Source: Sphingobacterium yanglingense
GTDB taxonomy: Bacteria > Bacteroidota > Bacteroidia > Sphingobacteriales > Sphingobacteriaceae
Direction: 5' to 3'
DNA: 64,000 nucleotides
Assembly: GCF_004363245.1 (NCBI RefSeq)
Contig: NZ_SNYV01000016.1
Span: 248,001-312,000 of the forward strand
In this document: one piece after another, positions 16,968-26,033 of the stretch
How positions within the stretch are numbered: position 1 is the stretch's first letter
How the letters are laid out: every line of letters starts with the position of its first letter
Made by a program: the position numbers and the translations under genes
The notes under the pieces: model-generated
Databases searched by the model: none
The model's input: the letters and a program-made list of their open reading frames with translations, nothing else
Told to the model about the DNA's origin: nothing

Positions 16968-18236
16968 CTAGTCTAAATTTAAGTCCTTAATTTTTCTATA
17001 CAATGTACGTTCCGAAATCCCAAGTTCCTGGGCTGCAGATTTACGCTTACCTTTATGCTTTTTCAAGGCTTTTTTGATCATATCCGACTCCTTATCGACA
17101 AGAGACAGTGACTCTTCTATCTCTTCCACATCCTGTGTATCATCAATGGAGACATAGTTATTACCTGAAGAACCTGTTGCCGGGTTATGTATTGTAAGTG
17201 TAGGTGTGCTACTCAGCTCCTCATTATAAAGCTGTGCCGGAGCTGGCTTAACCTCTTGATATAGTTGATTAATATATTGAGCGTTTTGATCATAAGAAGC
17301 CGCAGTATTACCGTTCTGAAGCAACTCTACAACCAGTTTTTTCAAGTCAACCATATCCTTTTTCATATCAAAAAGAACTTTATAAAGAATATCCCGTTCT
17401 GAAAAATCTTCTTTACCCTGCTCTTTTACAAATACCGGTAACGTACTTGAACTCTTTTCTACAGGGAGGTAGTTACTCAGAATCCGAGCATCTACGATTC
17501 TCTCCTTTTCTAGTACTGCGATCTGCTCCGCAATATTTTTTAGCTGCCGCACATTCCCTGGCCAACTATAATTCGCTAATAACTCCTGAGCATCTGGTGT
17601 CAACTGCACACCTGGAGACCTATACTTGTCTGAAAAATCAACCACAAATTTTCGGAACAGTAGAAATATATCTTCCTTTCTCTCCCGTAAAGAGGGGATA
17701 CGTAATGGAACCGTATTCAACCTGTAATACAAATCCTCTCTAAACTTACCTTTCTTTACAGCTTCATATACATCCACATTTGTCGCTGCCACCACACGGA
17801 CATTGGTCTTCTGCACTTTTGAAGAACCGACCCGTATATATTCACCCGACTCTAGGACCCGTAATAAACGAGCCTGAGTATTTAAAGGCAACTCTCCGAC
17901 TTCATCCAAAAAAATGGTCCCACCATCTACAACTTCAAAATAACCTTTACGTGCTTCATGTGCACCTGTGAAAGATCCTTTCTCATGCCCAAACAATTCG
18001 GAGTCAATAGTTCCCTCGGGTATGGCCCCACAGTTTACCGCGATAAATGGCCCATGCTTACGCGCACTCAGCTGATGTATAATATGCGAAAAAACCTCTT
18101 TCCCTGCACCACTCTCACCTTGTATTAAAACAGATATATCGGTAGGAGCAACCTGCTTCGCAACATCTATAGCACGATTAAGCAAAGGAGAATTCCCTAT
18201 AATACCAAACCTGTTTTTTATGTCCTGGATGTCCAT
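16968..18236 (-). CDS. sigma-54-type AAA+ transcriptional activator without receiver domain
   Basis: This 422-residue protein begins almost directly with the AAA+ domain: Walker A GESGAGKE near residue 39, the sigma-54 contact loop GSFTGA (usual form GAFTGA), and Walker B GGTIFLDEVGEL. A linker of about 100 residues follows. The end is a Fis-type helix-turn-helix (KRKSAAQELGISERTLYRKI). The lack of an N-terminal receiver or sensor domain means its control must be different, for example constitutive or by partner proteins. It sits between miaB and lptE, which suggests a link to envelope biogenesis; that is inference. Confidence 0.9.
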   Translation of the reverse strand: MDIQDIKNRFGIIGNSPLLNRAIDVAKQVAPTDISVLIQGESGAGKEVFSHIIHQLSARKHGPFIAVNCGAIPEGTIDSELFGHEKGSFTGAHEARKGYFEVVDGGTIFLDEVGELPLNTQARLLRVLESGEYIRVGSSKVQKTNVRVVAATNVDVYEAVKKGKFREDLYYRLNTVPLRIPSLRERKEDIFLLFRKFVVDFSDKYRSPGVQLTPDAQELLANYSWPGNVRQLKNIAEQIAVLEKERIVDARILSNYLPVEKSSSTLPVFVKEQGKEDFSERDILYKVLFDMKKDMVDLKKLVVELLQNGNTAASYDQNAQYINQLYQEVKPAPAQLYNEELSSTPTLTIHNPATGSSGNNYVSIDDTQDVEEIEESLSLVDKESDMIKKALKKHKGKRKSAAQELGISERTLYRKIKDLNLD

Positions 18237-18238
18237 TG

Positions 18239-18253
18239 TCCTTAGTCTTGAGT
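18239..18253 (-). repeat. TACTCAAGACTAA element before the sigma-54 regulator
   Basis: On the minus strand TTACTCAAGACTAAG is followed by GACA and then the start codon. It resembles the elements before groL and sufC. Confidence 0.4.
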
Positions 18254-18275
18254 AATGAGATATTAATTTTTAGCT

Positions 18276-19709
18276 TTAATCGATTATCTTACCAATCAAT
18301 GTCGCTGAAGTACAACTTTCGCCCAGCACCTGTACATAATCACCGACTTTGAATCGAGAATCTACAGGGAATACAACCATCGTATTTTGATCATTACGTC
18401 CGCAGTAATCCTGATCCGACCGCTTAGAGAATCCCTCAATCAGTACTTTATGTACTTTACCTACATACTGTTGTATACGCTCCAAACTATGCTCTTGTTG
18501 TTTATTGACTACTTCAGTCAAACGTCTCTTTTTGATATCTTCTGGTATATCGTCGGCGTAGCGTTTTGCAGCTAGCGTACCTGGACGTTCCGAATAGGCA
18601 AACATATAAGCAAAGTCATACTTCACAAAATCCATCATAGAGAGCGTCTCTTGGTGTTCCTCTTCAGTCTCTGTACAGAAACCTGTAATAACATCCGTAG
18701 AGATAGAACATTCAGGGATGATACGACGGATAGCATCTACTCGATCCATATACCATTCCCTATCGTACGTACGATTCATCAATTCCAACACTCTAGAATT
18801 GCCCGATTGTACCGGCAAATGAATATACTTACAGATATTTTCATATCGACCCATCGTATATAATACCTCATCAGTGATATCTTTTGGATGCGATGTAGAA
18901 AAACGTATCCGTAATTCAGGACTCACCTGAGCAACAAGTTCCAACAGGTTTGCGAAATTAACAGTCGGAAGAGCATCCTCGCCATCCTCAACTTTAGGTG
19001 TATATTTATAGGAGTCGACATTCTGTCCCAACAATGTAACCTCACGATATCCAGCATTGAACAGATCCTCTGCTTCTTTTACAATCGACTGTGTATCCCT
19101 GCTTCTCTCCCGTCCTCTGGTAAAAGGCACCACACAGAATGAACACATGTTATCACAGCCACGCATAATAGAAATAAATGCAGAAACGCCATTAGAATTT
19201 AAGCGAACAGGACTGATATCGGCATAAGTCTCTTCTCGTGATAACAATACATTCACAGCCTTATTACCATCATCTACCTTTTCGATCAAATTAGGCAGAT
19301 CACGATAAGCATCTGGCCCAACAACTACGTCCACTAATTTTTCTTCCTCAAGAAATTTAGCTTTCAAACGCTCCGCCATACAGCCCAATACACCGACAAC
19401 CATCCCTGGATTCTTCGCTTTAGCGGATTCAAATTCCTTCAAACGGTTGCGAACACGTTGCTCTGCATTTTCCCGAATAGAACAGGTATTAATAAATACT
19501 ACATCGGCTTCTTTATAATCCTTGGTTGTTTCAAACCCCTTATCAATCAATATAGACGCAACAATCTCACTGTCCGAGAAGTTCATCTGACAACCGTAGC
19601 TCTCAATATAAAGCTTTCTCCCATCAGCTTTCCCTGTTGGGGCTAACTCCAAAGCCTCTCCTTGACGGTCTTCGTCGTGCGTTTTTGTTGTATGTGTTAA
19701 TTCTAACAT
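18276..19709 (-). CDS. miaB: tRNA-2-methylthio-N6-dimethylallyladenosine synthase
   Basis: A radical-SAM methylthiotransferase that modifies A37 of tRNAs reading UNN codons. The 477 residues contain the N-terminal UPF0004 domain (YIESYGCQMNFSDSEIV), the radical-SAM cluster motif RGCDNMCSFCVVPFTRGRERSR near residue 182, and a C-terminal TRAM domain. The first 28 residues are an unconserved extension; the ATG at 19709 is nevertheless the only one before the conserved region. It leads the operon and has a promoter box 19 bases upstream. Confidence 0.96.
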   Translation of the reverse strand: MLELTHTTKTHDEDRQGEALELAPTGKADGRKLYIESYGCQMNFSDSEIVASILIDKGFETTKDYKEADVVFINTCSIRENAEQRVRNRLKEFESAKAKNPGMVVGVLGCMAERLKAKFLEEEKLVDVVVGPDAYRDLPNLIEKVDDGNKAVNVLLSREETYADISPVRLNSNGVSAFISIMRGCDNMCSFCVVPFTRGRERSRDTQSIVKEAEDLFNAGYREVTLLGQNVDSYKYTPKVEDGEDALPTVNFANLLELVAQVSPELRIRFSTSHPKDITDEVLYTMGRYENICKYIHLPVQSGNSRVLELMNRTYDREWYMDRVDAIRRIIPECSISTDVITGFCTETEEEHQETLSMMDFVKYDFAYMFAYSERPGTLAAKRYADDIPEDIKKRRLTEVVNKQQEHSLERIQQYVGKVHKVLIEGFSKRSDQDYCGRNDQNTMVVFPVDSRFKVGDYVQVLGESCTSATLIGKIID

Positions 19710-19728
19710 AGCTTATTGTAAAAGACTA

Positions 19729-19736
19729 CAAAGTTA
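19729..19736 (-). promoter_or_regulatory. -7 box of the miaB operon promoter
   Basis: On the minus strand TAACTTTG, a full match to TAnnTTTG, lies 19 bases before the miaB start codon. No clear -33 TTG is seen. Confidence 0.55.
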
Positions 19737-19894
19737 AAAATAAAATACCATTATTTATGACAGTTTGGCAGAGCTTACCAAATTTTAACAAATAATTATC
19801 AAGCTCCTATTTACCCACTTTCTGAAAAAGGTTACTACACCATCACTAATTAAAGTAACGCACTATCGATTGAGAGTGTAGCAACAGTATAAAT

Positions 19895-19924
19895 CAAAAA
19901 AGGCTCTCCAAAACAGGAGAGCCT
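19895..19924 (-). terminator. terminator of the OmpA-family gene
   Basis: Perfect 9-bp stem AGGCTCTCC / GGAGAGCCT with a 6-base loop. The A run on the left becomes the U-tract on the minus strand. Confidence 0.8.
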
Positions 19925-19952
19925 CTCTATATATCTCTACAGGACGAGATCA

Positions 19953-20642
19953 TCACTGACCTACTTGCTTTCTTGCCTCGTCTTGCATTTTCTTGCTAGC
20001 AGTAATTACAATTTCTACACGGCGATTTTGCGCACGCCCTGCTTCTGTATCGTTAGAAGCAATGGGCTCAGAGTAATTCTTCCCTTCAGTAGCTATACGT
20101 CCAGCAGACAACCCCTGTGAAACAGCATAATCCCTCACAGATTTTGCGCGATCACTAGACACCTTATCATTTGCCGCCAAAGTACCCACATTATCCGTAT
20201 GCCCAATCACTAAAATATCTGTGTTAGGCTCCTTATTTAGGGTCTCAACCAATTTAGCTATATTTGTTTTAGCCTCACTTTTTAGTGTAGACTTATTAAA
20301 GTCGAATAAAATTCCTGAATCAAATTTTACTAAAATCGCCTCATCTACTTTTTCGACTTCGGCACCAGCAATTGTATTCTCGATCTCTCTAGCCTGCTTA
20401 TCCATTTTATTACCGATCAACGTTCCTGCTGCACCACCGATTACAGCCCCAGCGATAGCACCGATAGCCGTATTACCCGCCTTACCACCGATCAATGCGC
20501 CAAGACCAGCACCAGCTGTTGTACCAATAGCCCCGCCTTTAGTCGCATTATTCGCATTTTGAATAGTCGAACAGCTTCCTAACAACAATGCAGATGTAGC
20601 CAATGAAAGACCGTATACTGCTAATTTCTTATTCATTTTCAT
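19953..20642 (-). CDS. OmpA-family lipoprotein with glycine zipper
   Basis: This 229-residue protein has a lipobox LLLGSC near residue 24. A glycine-zipper stretch (about 35-80, repeated GxxxG as in GAGLGALIGGKAG) suggests membrane insertion or oligomerisation. The OmpA C-terminal peptidoglycan-binding domain (about 105-215) has VIGHTDNVG and AQNRRVEIVI with the binding Asp and Arg. It probably anchors the outer membrane to the cell wall. Promoter upstream and terminator downstream make it a single-gene unit. Confidence 0.92.
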   Translation of the reverse strand: MKMNKKLAVYGLSLATSALLLGSCSTIQNANNATKGGAIGTTAGAGLGALIGGKAGNTAIGAIAGAVIGGAAGTLIGNKMDKQAREIENTIAGAEVEKVDEAILVKFDSGILFDFNKSTLKSEAKTNIAKLVETLNKEPNTDILVIGHTDNVGTLAANDKVSSDRAKSVRDYAVSQGLSAGRIATEGKNYSEPIASNDTEAGRAQNRRVEIVITASKKMQDEARKQVGQ

Positions 20643-20696
20643 AACTTTACAAATAATGTTTTCTATATAACCCTATTTACTAAACAAAGCAAATGC

Positions 20697-20724
20697 CAAA
20701 AGTAAAGGATAAAATATAAACCAA
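20697..20724 (-). promoter_or_regulatory. promoter of the OmpA-family lipoprotein gene
   Basis: On the minus strand TTG (20724-20722), a 17-base spacer, then TACTTTTG (20704-20697). It gives a leader of about 50 bases. Confidence 0.65.
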
Positions 20725-20745
20725 TGACGCTAGTGTTTGTTTTAT

Positions 20746-21504
20746 TTAATTTTGTGGAGGAATCTCTAATTTTGGCAGCCTCACTGGAGCGGGACGACCT
20801 TGCGCATCCCATGTCTTAAAGGAACTAGCTATATAATTTAATAAATCATACTGCCCCCAGTGCTTTGAAAGCTCATAGGAAGGGCGATATATTTCCATAA
20901 AATTTTGAAGCTGCTCTCCCTCCAAACCGGTATGCTCTGCAACAGCAGCTTTTGTAAACAACCGATCAACAGCGATTTCATTAACCTCACGATCCATATA
21001 TTTCTCAAACCGCTTCATATTTTTTGCTTCTCTTCCAAAAAGATTATACAATGCCGTAGCAGGACTACTCAAATAAGTCCCGACCTTATTCTTACCACCA
21101 TTATAAATACCTTTTTTCTCATAGTCTCGTAGAATATCCTCCATTTCCTGCTGCCTGGTCTTGCGGGCTACGACGACAGTTTCAATCTGCATACCTGGTT
21201 GCATTTCCAACACCAGATCATCCAAGGTATAGATTACAGTCTTCAAAGAACCGTAGCCCACTTTGGTAATAGAAAGGCTGTCTCCGATCATTGCATCTAT
21301 GTAAAAAACACCAAAATTATTAGAAGTAACCTTCCGATTCGTTTTAAGGTTGATTACATTCACGTCTGCCAAACGAATTCCAGTGCTCTTTTCCAGGACC
21401 AATCCAGATACTTTTGGCAACTCTGTCATCTGCGCCATTCCGTCTTTCATTGAAAAGAACAAGACAGGGAATAAGATTGCTATTTTTATAAAAAAATTAA
21501 TCAT
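20746..21504 (-). CDS. exported carboxypeptidase-regulatory-like domain protein
   Basis: This 252-residue protein has a signal peptide (cleavage near GMAQ). A beta-sandwich of the CarboxypepD_reg type spans about residues 30-110 (VSGLVLEKSTGIRLADVNVINLKTNRKV in pieces, then SLSITKVGYGS). The C-terminal half is helical and charged with no known motif. In Bacteroidota this domain is the usual N-terminal module of outer-membrane and surface proteins; here it stands without a TonB-dependent receptor. A role at the cell envelope is inferred. Confidence 0.75.
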   Translation of the reverse strand: MINFFIKIAILFPVLFFSMKDGMAQMTELPKVSGLVLEKSTGIRLADVNVINLKTNRKVTSNNFGVFYIDAMIGDSLSITKVGYGSLKTVIYTLDDLVLEMQPGMQIETVVVARKTRQQEMEDILRDYEKKGIYNGGKNKVGTYLSSPATALYNLFGREAKNMKRFEKYMDREVNEIAVDRLFTKAAVAEHTGLEGEQLQNFMEIYRPSYELSKHWGQYDLLNYIASSFKTWDAQGRPAPVRLPKLEIPPQN

Positions 21505-21564
21505 TGTGATACGAATGTAAACAAATATTGGACTGCAGAATGTTAAAAAGTATTAAACAGTTTC

Positions 21565-21969
21565 TTACTTAAACGGGTAGAACACAAAATTTGCTCCCTC
21601 GGGAACAACCACAAATAAGCACATAAACTCTTCTGCTTTTTTAAAGTTTTTTTCAAAATAAGCCTTTCTATCCGACTGAATAACACCTTTGTCCACAAAC
21701 TCTTCTAAGGAACTAGCATTGATAGTCCAGTTTGTATTCAGCTCACTCCTATCCAATATGACTTCACCAATAGTTACATCATGCTGGTGCGCAACAAAAA
21801 TCGGATATAGCGTATAGCCCTCAGCAATCATTTCACTTGAAATTTCCTTTATAGATTCACTGTAAAAGTCCAGGTCAATCTTCAAGCTTGACAAAGGACT
21901 GGGTTTTGTAGCCTCTTGTCCATCGCCCGTAGCAGCGGATTGATTATTTAAAAGATCTCTTAAATCCAT
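21565..21969 (-). CDS. conserved hypothetical protein
   Basis: This 134-residue soluble protein has no signal peptide. The first 30 residues are polar and likely flexible. The rest looks like a compact alpha/beta fold (GYTLYPIFVAHQHDVTIGE, ending VPEGANFVFYPFK). I do not recognise a family. Its start lies 7 bases downstream of the rlmD stop on the same strand, so it is probably co-transcribed with rlmD. Confidence 0.65.
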   Translation of the reverse strand: MDLRDLLNNQSAATGDGQEATKPSPLSSLKIDLDFYSESIKEISSEMIAEGYTLYPIFVAHQHDVTIGEVILDRSELNTNWTINASSLEEFVDKGVIQSDRKAYFEKNFKKAEEFMCLFVVVPEGANFVFYPFK

Positions 21970-21976
21970 TTCTGTA

Positions 21977-23383
21977 CTATTTTAACACGAGTAAAACAAC
22001 ATTTTCAACATGCTGTGTCTGCGGAAACATATCCACAGGCTTAATCCGAACAACACGATACTTCTCATTTAGCATCTCCAAATCACGCGCCTGTGTAGCA
22101 GCATTACAGCTTACATACACAATCTTTTCGGCCGCCATTTCTAAGATACGCTTGACAACATCAGGGTGCATCCCTGCACGCGGAGGATCCGTAATCACAA
22201 CATCAGGCTTGCCATGTTCAGTGATAAAGTCTGCCGTCAATACATCTTTCATATCCCCTGCAAAAAACTTCGTATTACCGATATTATTGATAGACGAATT
22301 AATCTTTGCATCTTCAATAGCGGACGGCACATACTCTACACCTACGACTTCCTTGGCATTACGAGCTACAAAATTGGCTATTGTTCCAGCGCCGGTATAG
22401 AGGTCATAAACAAGTTCCGTACCTTGCAAACCAGCAAACTCCCGGGTAATTTTATATAACTCATAAGCCTGTCTAGAGTTCGTCTGGTAAAAAGATTTTG
22501 GCCCTACCTTAAACTTCAAGCCCTCCATCTCTTCATAGATAAAATCTCTTCCACGGAAAACATGGATATCCTGGTCGAAGATCGTATCGTTCTTCTTCTG
22601 ATTGATAATATACAGCAACGATACTATCTCTGGGAATTGTGAAGCTATATATTCCATCAATAGTTCCACCTGCCCTTCCTCAGGGTAAGCAAAAACAACG
22701 ATAACCATAACTTCACCTGTAGAAGAAGTCCGGATAATCAAATTACGCAATGCACCTTCGTGCATACGCAGATCGTAAAACGAGATTTGATTTTCAACCG
22801 CAAATTTTCGAATAGAATTCCGTAATTTATTAGAAGGTTCTTCTTGTAAAAAACAATGCTCTACATCGAGGATTTTATCAAAACGTCCTGGCACATGAAA
22901 ACCCAAAGCATCCATATTATTGGCCTCCGTAGCTTCATCTACATTCGTCAACCAGCGCTTATTGGAAAATGTATACTCTAACTTATTCCGATAGTATTGG
23001 GTCTGCTCAGAGCCTAGAATAGGCTCCATACTCGCTGTATCAACTTTACCGATACGGGAAAGTGCATTATCAACCGATTGTTGTTTAAACTTGAGCTGCG
23101 CATCATACTCCATATGTTGCCACTTACAGCCACCGCACACACCAAAGTGCGGACAGAATGGGTCTATCCGGTAGGGTGATGGAGAAATAATCTCCGTAAC
23201 ACGTCCTTCAGCAAAACTTTTTTTCTTACGTTGCAGCTCAACATTAACCACATCTCCCGGAATGGCTTTCTCGATAAATAATACTAAATCATCATGTCGC
23301 GCCACACCTTTTCCCTCTTCAGCAATATCAAAAATCTCGACATTGTTTAAGCTTCTTTTTTCTTGCGGTATTCTTCTTCCCAT
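21977..23383 (-). CDS. rlmD: 23S rRNA (uracil-C5)-methyltransferase RlmD
   Basis: A SAM-dependent methyltransferase of the RumA/TrmA family, 468 residues from the ATG at 23383. It has an N-terminal TRAM domain (FDIAEEGKGVARHDD), the iron-sulfur cysteines in DPFCPHFGVCGGCKW, the SAM site YDLYTGAGTIANF and the catalytic VYVSCNAATQARDL near residue 420. A longer frame from 23413 would place a full promoter box inside the coding region and adds an unconserved tail, so the later start is preferred. Bacteroidota often carry several paralogues, so the exact uridine is not certain. Confidence 0.9.
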   Translation of the reverse strand: MGRRIPQEKRSLNNVEIFDIAEEGKGVARHDDLVLFIEKAIPGDVVNVELQRKKKSFAEGRVTEIISPSPYRIDPFCPHFGVCGGCKWQHMEYDAQLKFKQQSVDNALSRIGKVDTASMEPILGSEQTQYYRNKLEYTFSNKRWLTNVDEATEANNMDALGFHVPGRFDKILDVEHCFLQEEPSNKLRNSIRKFAVENQISFYDLRMHEGALRNLIIRTSSTGEVMVIVVFAYPEEGQVELLMEYIASQFPEIVSLLYIINQKKNDTIFDQDIHVFRGRDFIYEEMEGLKFKVGPKSFYQTNSRQAYELYKITREFAGLQGTELVYDLYTGAGTIANFVARNAKEVVGVEYVPSAIEDAKINSSINNIGNTKFFAGDMKDVLTADFITEHGKPDVVITDPPRAGMHPDVVKRILEMAAEKIVYVSCNAATQARDLEMLNEKYRVVRIKPVDMFPQTQHVENVVLLVLK

Positions 23384-23390
23384 ATGTCTG

Positions 23391-23398
23391 CAAAAATA
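23391..23398 (-). promoter_or_regulatory. -7 box of the rlmD promoter, nearly leaderless
   Basis: On the minus strand TATTTTTG is followed by 7 bases and the ATG. The message would have almost no leader. Confidence 0.55.
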
Positions 23399-23477
23399 CA
23401 TTTTTAACAGCATATTAACACCATCTTATAATGCTGAACCGCAGTTATGGAAATAGGTTAAATCGAATGGCTTGGCG

Positions 23478-24053
23478 CTAGGCCAGCGTAGCCTGAACCA
23501 AATAAGGTAAAATCTCTTTTTGGAAAGAGATAAAGTTCTTCTTCACATCGGCATCGGTCACCGCTGTAAAAGCGAACGAGAAGACAATATTCTTACTCGT
23601 CTTGATTAGAAAAGTCAACTTCTCTTCGGCAATTGTATTCCCAATAGTCTCATTTTGAATAAAAGAGCTCAATAGCAGAAATTCAAGATCATCCGACAGC
23701 GTCTTTAAATATTCTTGGGCATTAGTTGACTCACGTATAAACTCCCAGCCTACAAACTCATTACAAACAGTATAAGTGACCCTACTCACCCTCAAAATTG
23801 TATTAGCCAAAAAAGTTGGAAGATCCTTCTCTCGAACACCAGAGCTCAAAATATCCTGCACATTCTCACGTATATAATCCATAAGAACTTCGTGCAAAAT
23901 AGATTCTTTAGAAGAAAAATATTTATAAAAGGTAACCTTAGATATATTGGACTGTTTGGCCAACTCGTTTACACTGGTTTTATTATAGCCATATTTACGA
24001 AACAAATCCCGTGCAGCTTTCTTAATAACAACTACCAGATCTTCTTGACTCAT
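23478..24053 (-). CDS. TetR-family transcriptional regulator
   Basis: This 191-residue protein has an N-terminal helix-turn-helix (about 10-55) with the typical KYGYNKTSVNELAKQSNISKVTFYKYF pattern in two parts, ending with YKYFSSKESIL. The C-terminal helices form the ligand/dimer domain and look unlike named subfamilies. It starts 2 bases after the small lipoprotein gene and is the third gene of the pheS transcript. No palindromic operator is obvious nearby, and its target is not known. Confidence 0.9.
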   Translation of the reverse strand: MSQEDLVVVIKKAARDLFRKYGYNKTSVNELAKQSNISKVTFYKYFSSKESILHEVLMDYIRENVQDILSSGVREKDLPTFLANTILRVSRVTYTVCNEFVGWEFIRESTNAQEYLKTLSDDLEFLLLSSFIQNETIGNTIAEEKLTFLIKTSKNIVFSFAFTAVTDADVKKNFISFQKEILPYLVQATLA

Positions 24054-24055
24054 AA

Positions 24056-24463
24056 TTAATTAGAAACAGTATAAGTGGTTCCAAACTTTCCTACTCGATA
24101 GGGTTTTAAGGGACATTCAGCAATAGCGAGGGGAGATCCGTCTTTTAGGAGCCATTTAGCCCCACTCACAGGGTCATGTGCAATAGAAGAACCATAGAGC
24201 TCAACACGATTCCGCTTCTCCGGATTGACAGGACTGCAGCGATCAAAGGCAACAAATCCATCCCCGGTATTGTATACAATCAATCCACAAACGCCGCCGT
24301 CAACATAATCAGCTCCCATAGCGGCAAACAACTTGGGATGTGAACCCTGTGAAAAGCTGGAATGCACCGTAGTATTAGGTATTACATTGCAACCACTACT
24401 CCCACAACTTCCGAGTAAAGTGCTAAGAAAAGCGAATGCAATGTAAATCCCAATATACTTCAT
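24056..24463 (-). CDS. small lipoprotein, Rieske-like but lacking the cluster ligands
   Basis: This 135-residue protein has a lipobox LLGSC at residue 20 and further cysteines. The layout CNVIPNTTV, GGVCGLIVYNTGDGFVAFDRCSP and a late ECPLKPYRV follows the Bacteroidota family of small lipoproteins related to Rieske domains. The CxH...CxxH ligand pair of true Rieske proteins is absent, so no 2Fe-2S cluster is predicted. Its ATG overlaps the pheS stop (TAATG), so it is translationally coupled. Function is unknown; I am fairly sure of the lipoprotein call, less of the family. Confidence 0.65.
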   Translation of the reverse strand: MKYIGIYIAFAFLSTLLGSCGSSGCNVIPNTTVHSSFSQGSHPKLFAAMGADYVDGGVCGLIVYNTGDGFVAFDRCSPVNPEKRNRVELYGSSIAHDPVSGAKWLLKDGSPLAIAECPLKPYRVGKFGTTYTVSN

Positions 24464-25500
24464 TATATAATCTCCGTTTCAAACTGCGACAAGAATCGAG
24501 CATCATTCTCAGAGAAAAGACGTAAGTCTTTTATTTCGTATTTCAGGTTTGTGACGCGTTCTATACCCATTCCAAATGCAAACCCACTGTACTTCTTACT
24601 ATCGATACCACAGTTCTCCAAAACGTTAGGATCTACCATGCCACAACCTAGAATCTCAACCCAGCCGGAGCCCTTACACAAGTTACAACCTGCACCTTTA
24701 CATATTGTACAGGAGATATCCATCTCTGCAGATGGCTCCGTAAACGGGAAATAAGAAGGGCGGAAACGAACCTTTGTGCCCTCTCCATAAAGCTCTTGCA
24801 CAAAATGAAAAAGTGTCTGCTTCAAATCAGCAAACGAGACATTCTCATCGACATACAAACCTTCAACCTGATGGAAAAAGCAATGTGCACGAGCAGAAAT
24901 AGCTTCATTACGATATACACGACCTGGCATAATAGCACGGAAAGGAGGTTTCCCCATTTCCATCATACGCACTTGCACCGATGATGTATGTGTTCGCAGA
25001 GCGATATCATTACCATCTTGCTTTTTAATAAAAAAAGTGTCTTGCATATCGCGAGCAGGATGCTCTGGCGGGAAGTTTAAGGCCGAGAAGTTATGCCAAT
25101 CATCTTCTATCTCTGGTCCTTCAGAGACGACAAAGCCCAGCTTCTTGAAAATCTCTACGATTTCCTTGCGCACCAAAGAAAGTGGATGTCGAGACCCCAG
25201 TTCCATACCCTCGCCCGGCAAGGTCAGATCACTTTCTTTCCTTTCCAAAGCACTAGTAGATTGTTGAAATTCAGCTTGGGCTTCTTGAAATTTATCCTCT
25301 GCCAACTGTTTGAATTCATTCAAGACTTTTCCCAACACCCGTTTCTCTTCGGATGAAACTGTCTTAAACTCTTCAAACAAACTTTTTACGATACCTTTAG
25401 AAACCAAAAACTTCAATCGGAACGCCTCAACATCAGCGATTGAAGTTGGAGCAAACTGCTCAATCTCTTCTGTATACTGCTTTATCTTATCTTGCAACAT
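24463..25500 (-). CDS. pheS: phenylalanyl-tRNA synthetase alpha subunit
   Basis: Class II synthetase catalytic subunit, 345 residues. It has the N-terminal coiled coil (about 1-90), motif 2 around MPGRVYRNEAISARAHCFFHQVEG, and motif 3 near FAFGMGIERVTNLKY. The insert CTICKGAGCNLCKGSGWVEILGCG carries paired cysteines, possibly a zinc site as in some homologues. pheT is not adjacent. A promoter box lies 5 bases before the ATG, so the mRNA is likely leaderless. Confidence 0.97.
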   Translation of the reverse strand: MLQDKIKQYTEEIEQFAPTSIADVEAFRLKFLVSKGIVKSLFEEFKTVSSEEKRVLGKVLNEFKQLAEDKFQEAQAEFQQSTSALERKESDLTLPGEGMELGSRHPLSLVRKEIVEIFKKLGFVVSEGPEIEDDWHNFSALNFPPEHPARDMQDTFFIKKQDGNDIALRTHTSSVQVRMMEMGKPPFRAIMPGRVYRNEAISARAHCFFHQVEGLYVDENVSFADLKQTLFHFVQELYGEGTKVRFRPSYFPFTEPSAEMDISCTICKGAGCNLCKGSGWVEILGCGMVDPNVLENCGIDSKKYSGFAFGMGIERVTNLKYEIKDLRLFSENDARFLSQFETEII

Positions 25501-25505
25501 AAAGC

Positions 25506-25534
25506 CAAAGATACGGCAAAAAATAAAATTTCAA
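25506..25534 (-). promoter_or_regulatory. pheS promoter placed at the start codon
   Basis: On the minus strand TTG (25534-25532), an 18-base spacer, then TATCTTTG (25513-25506), followed by GCTTT and the ATG. Both promoter boxes match well. Confidence 0.7.
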
Positions 25535-25559
25535 GAACCCCTTTTCTATTATTTACAGT

Positions 25560-26009
25560 TTAAAATGGCAGACCATCATCTTCCTCATTGTTCTCGGTGA
25601 AGTCAACCTGTTGCTCCTGTGCTTGAACAGCGGTTCCAGCAGTACCTCCCGTCTGAGGGTTTGTCCCACCTTCAAAATCAGAACGACGACCAAGAATATT
25701 AAAGCTCTCTGCGACAATCTCCGTAGTGTACCGACGCACGCCCTCTTTATCCTCATAGGTCCGAGTACGAAGTTTTCCCTCTATGTACACCAAACGACCT
25801 TTCGTCAGGTACTTGGCCGCCACATCAGCCAACCCTCTCCACATAACAATATTATGCCACTCCGTTTGCTCCACCTTCTTTCCGTCCCGATTGAAAGTTT
25901 CAGAAGTTGCAAGAGGAAAACTAGCAACGCTAATATTACCTTCTAAATAACGTAACTCAGGATCTTTCCCCAGATGACCCACTAAAATAACTTTGTTGAC
26001 ACTTGACAT
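25560..26009 (-). CDS. ssb: single-stranded DNA-binding protein
   Basis: This 149-residue protein carries the OB fold over about 110 residues (VNKVILVGHLGKDPELRYLEG, GRLVYIEGKLRTRTYEDKEG). A Gln/Gly-rich linker follows, and the C-terminal tip DDGLPF is the variant of the DDxxF partner-binding peptide. It protects single-stranded DNA in replication and repair. It lies 24 bases downstream of mutY in the same direction. Confidence 0.97.
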   Translation of the reverse strand: MSSVNKVILVGHLGKDPELRYLEGNISVASFPLATSETFNRDGKKVEQTEWHNIVMWRGLADVAAKYLTKGRLVYIEGKLRTRTYEDKEGVRRYTTEIVAESFNILGRRSDFEGGTNPQTGGTAGTAVQAQEQQVDFTENNEEDDGLPF

Positions 26010-26033
26010 AATAATTTAGGATTTTGATTTGGT

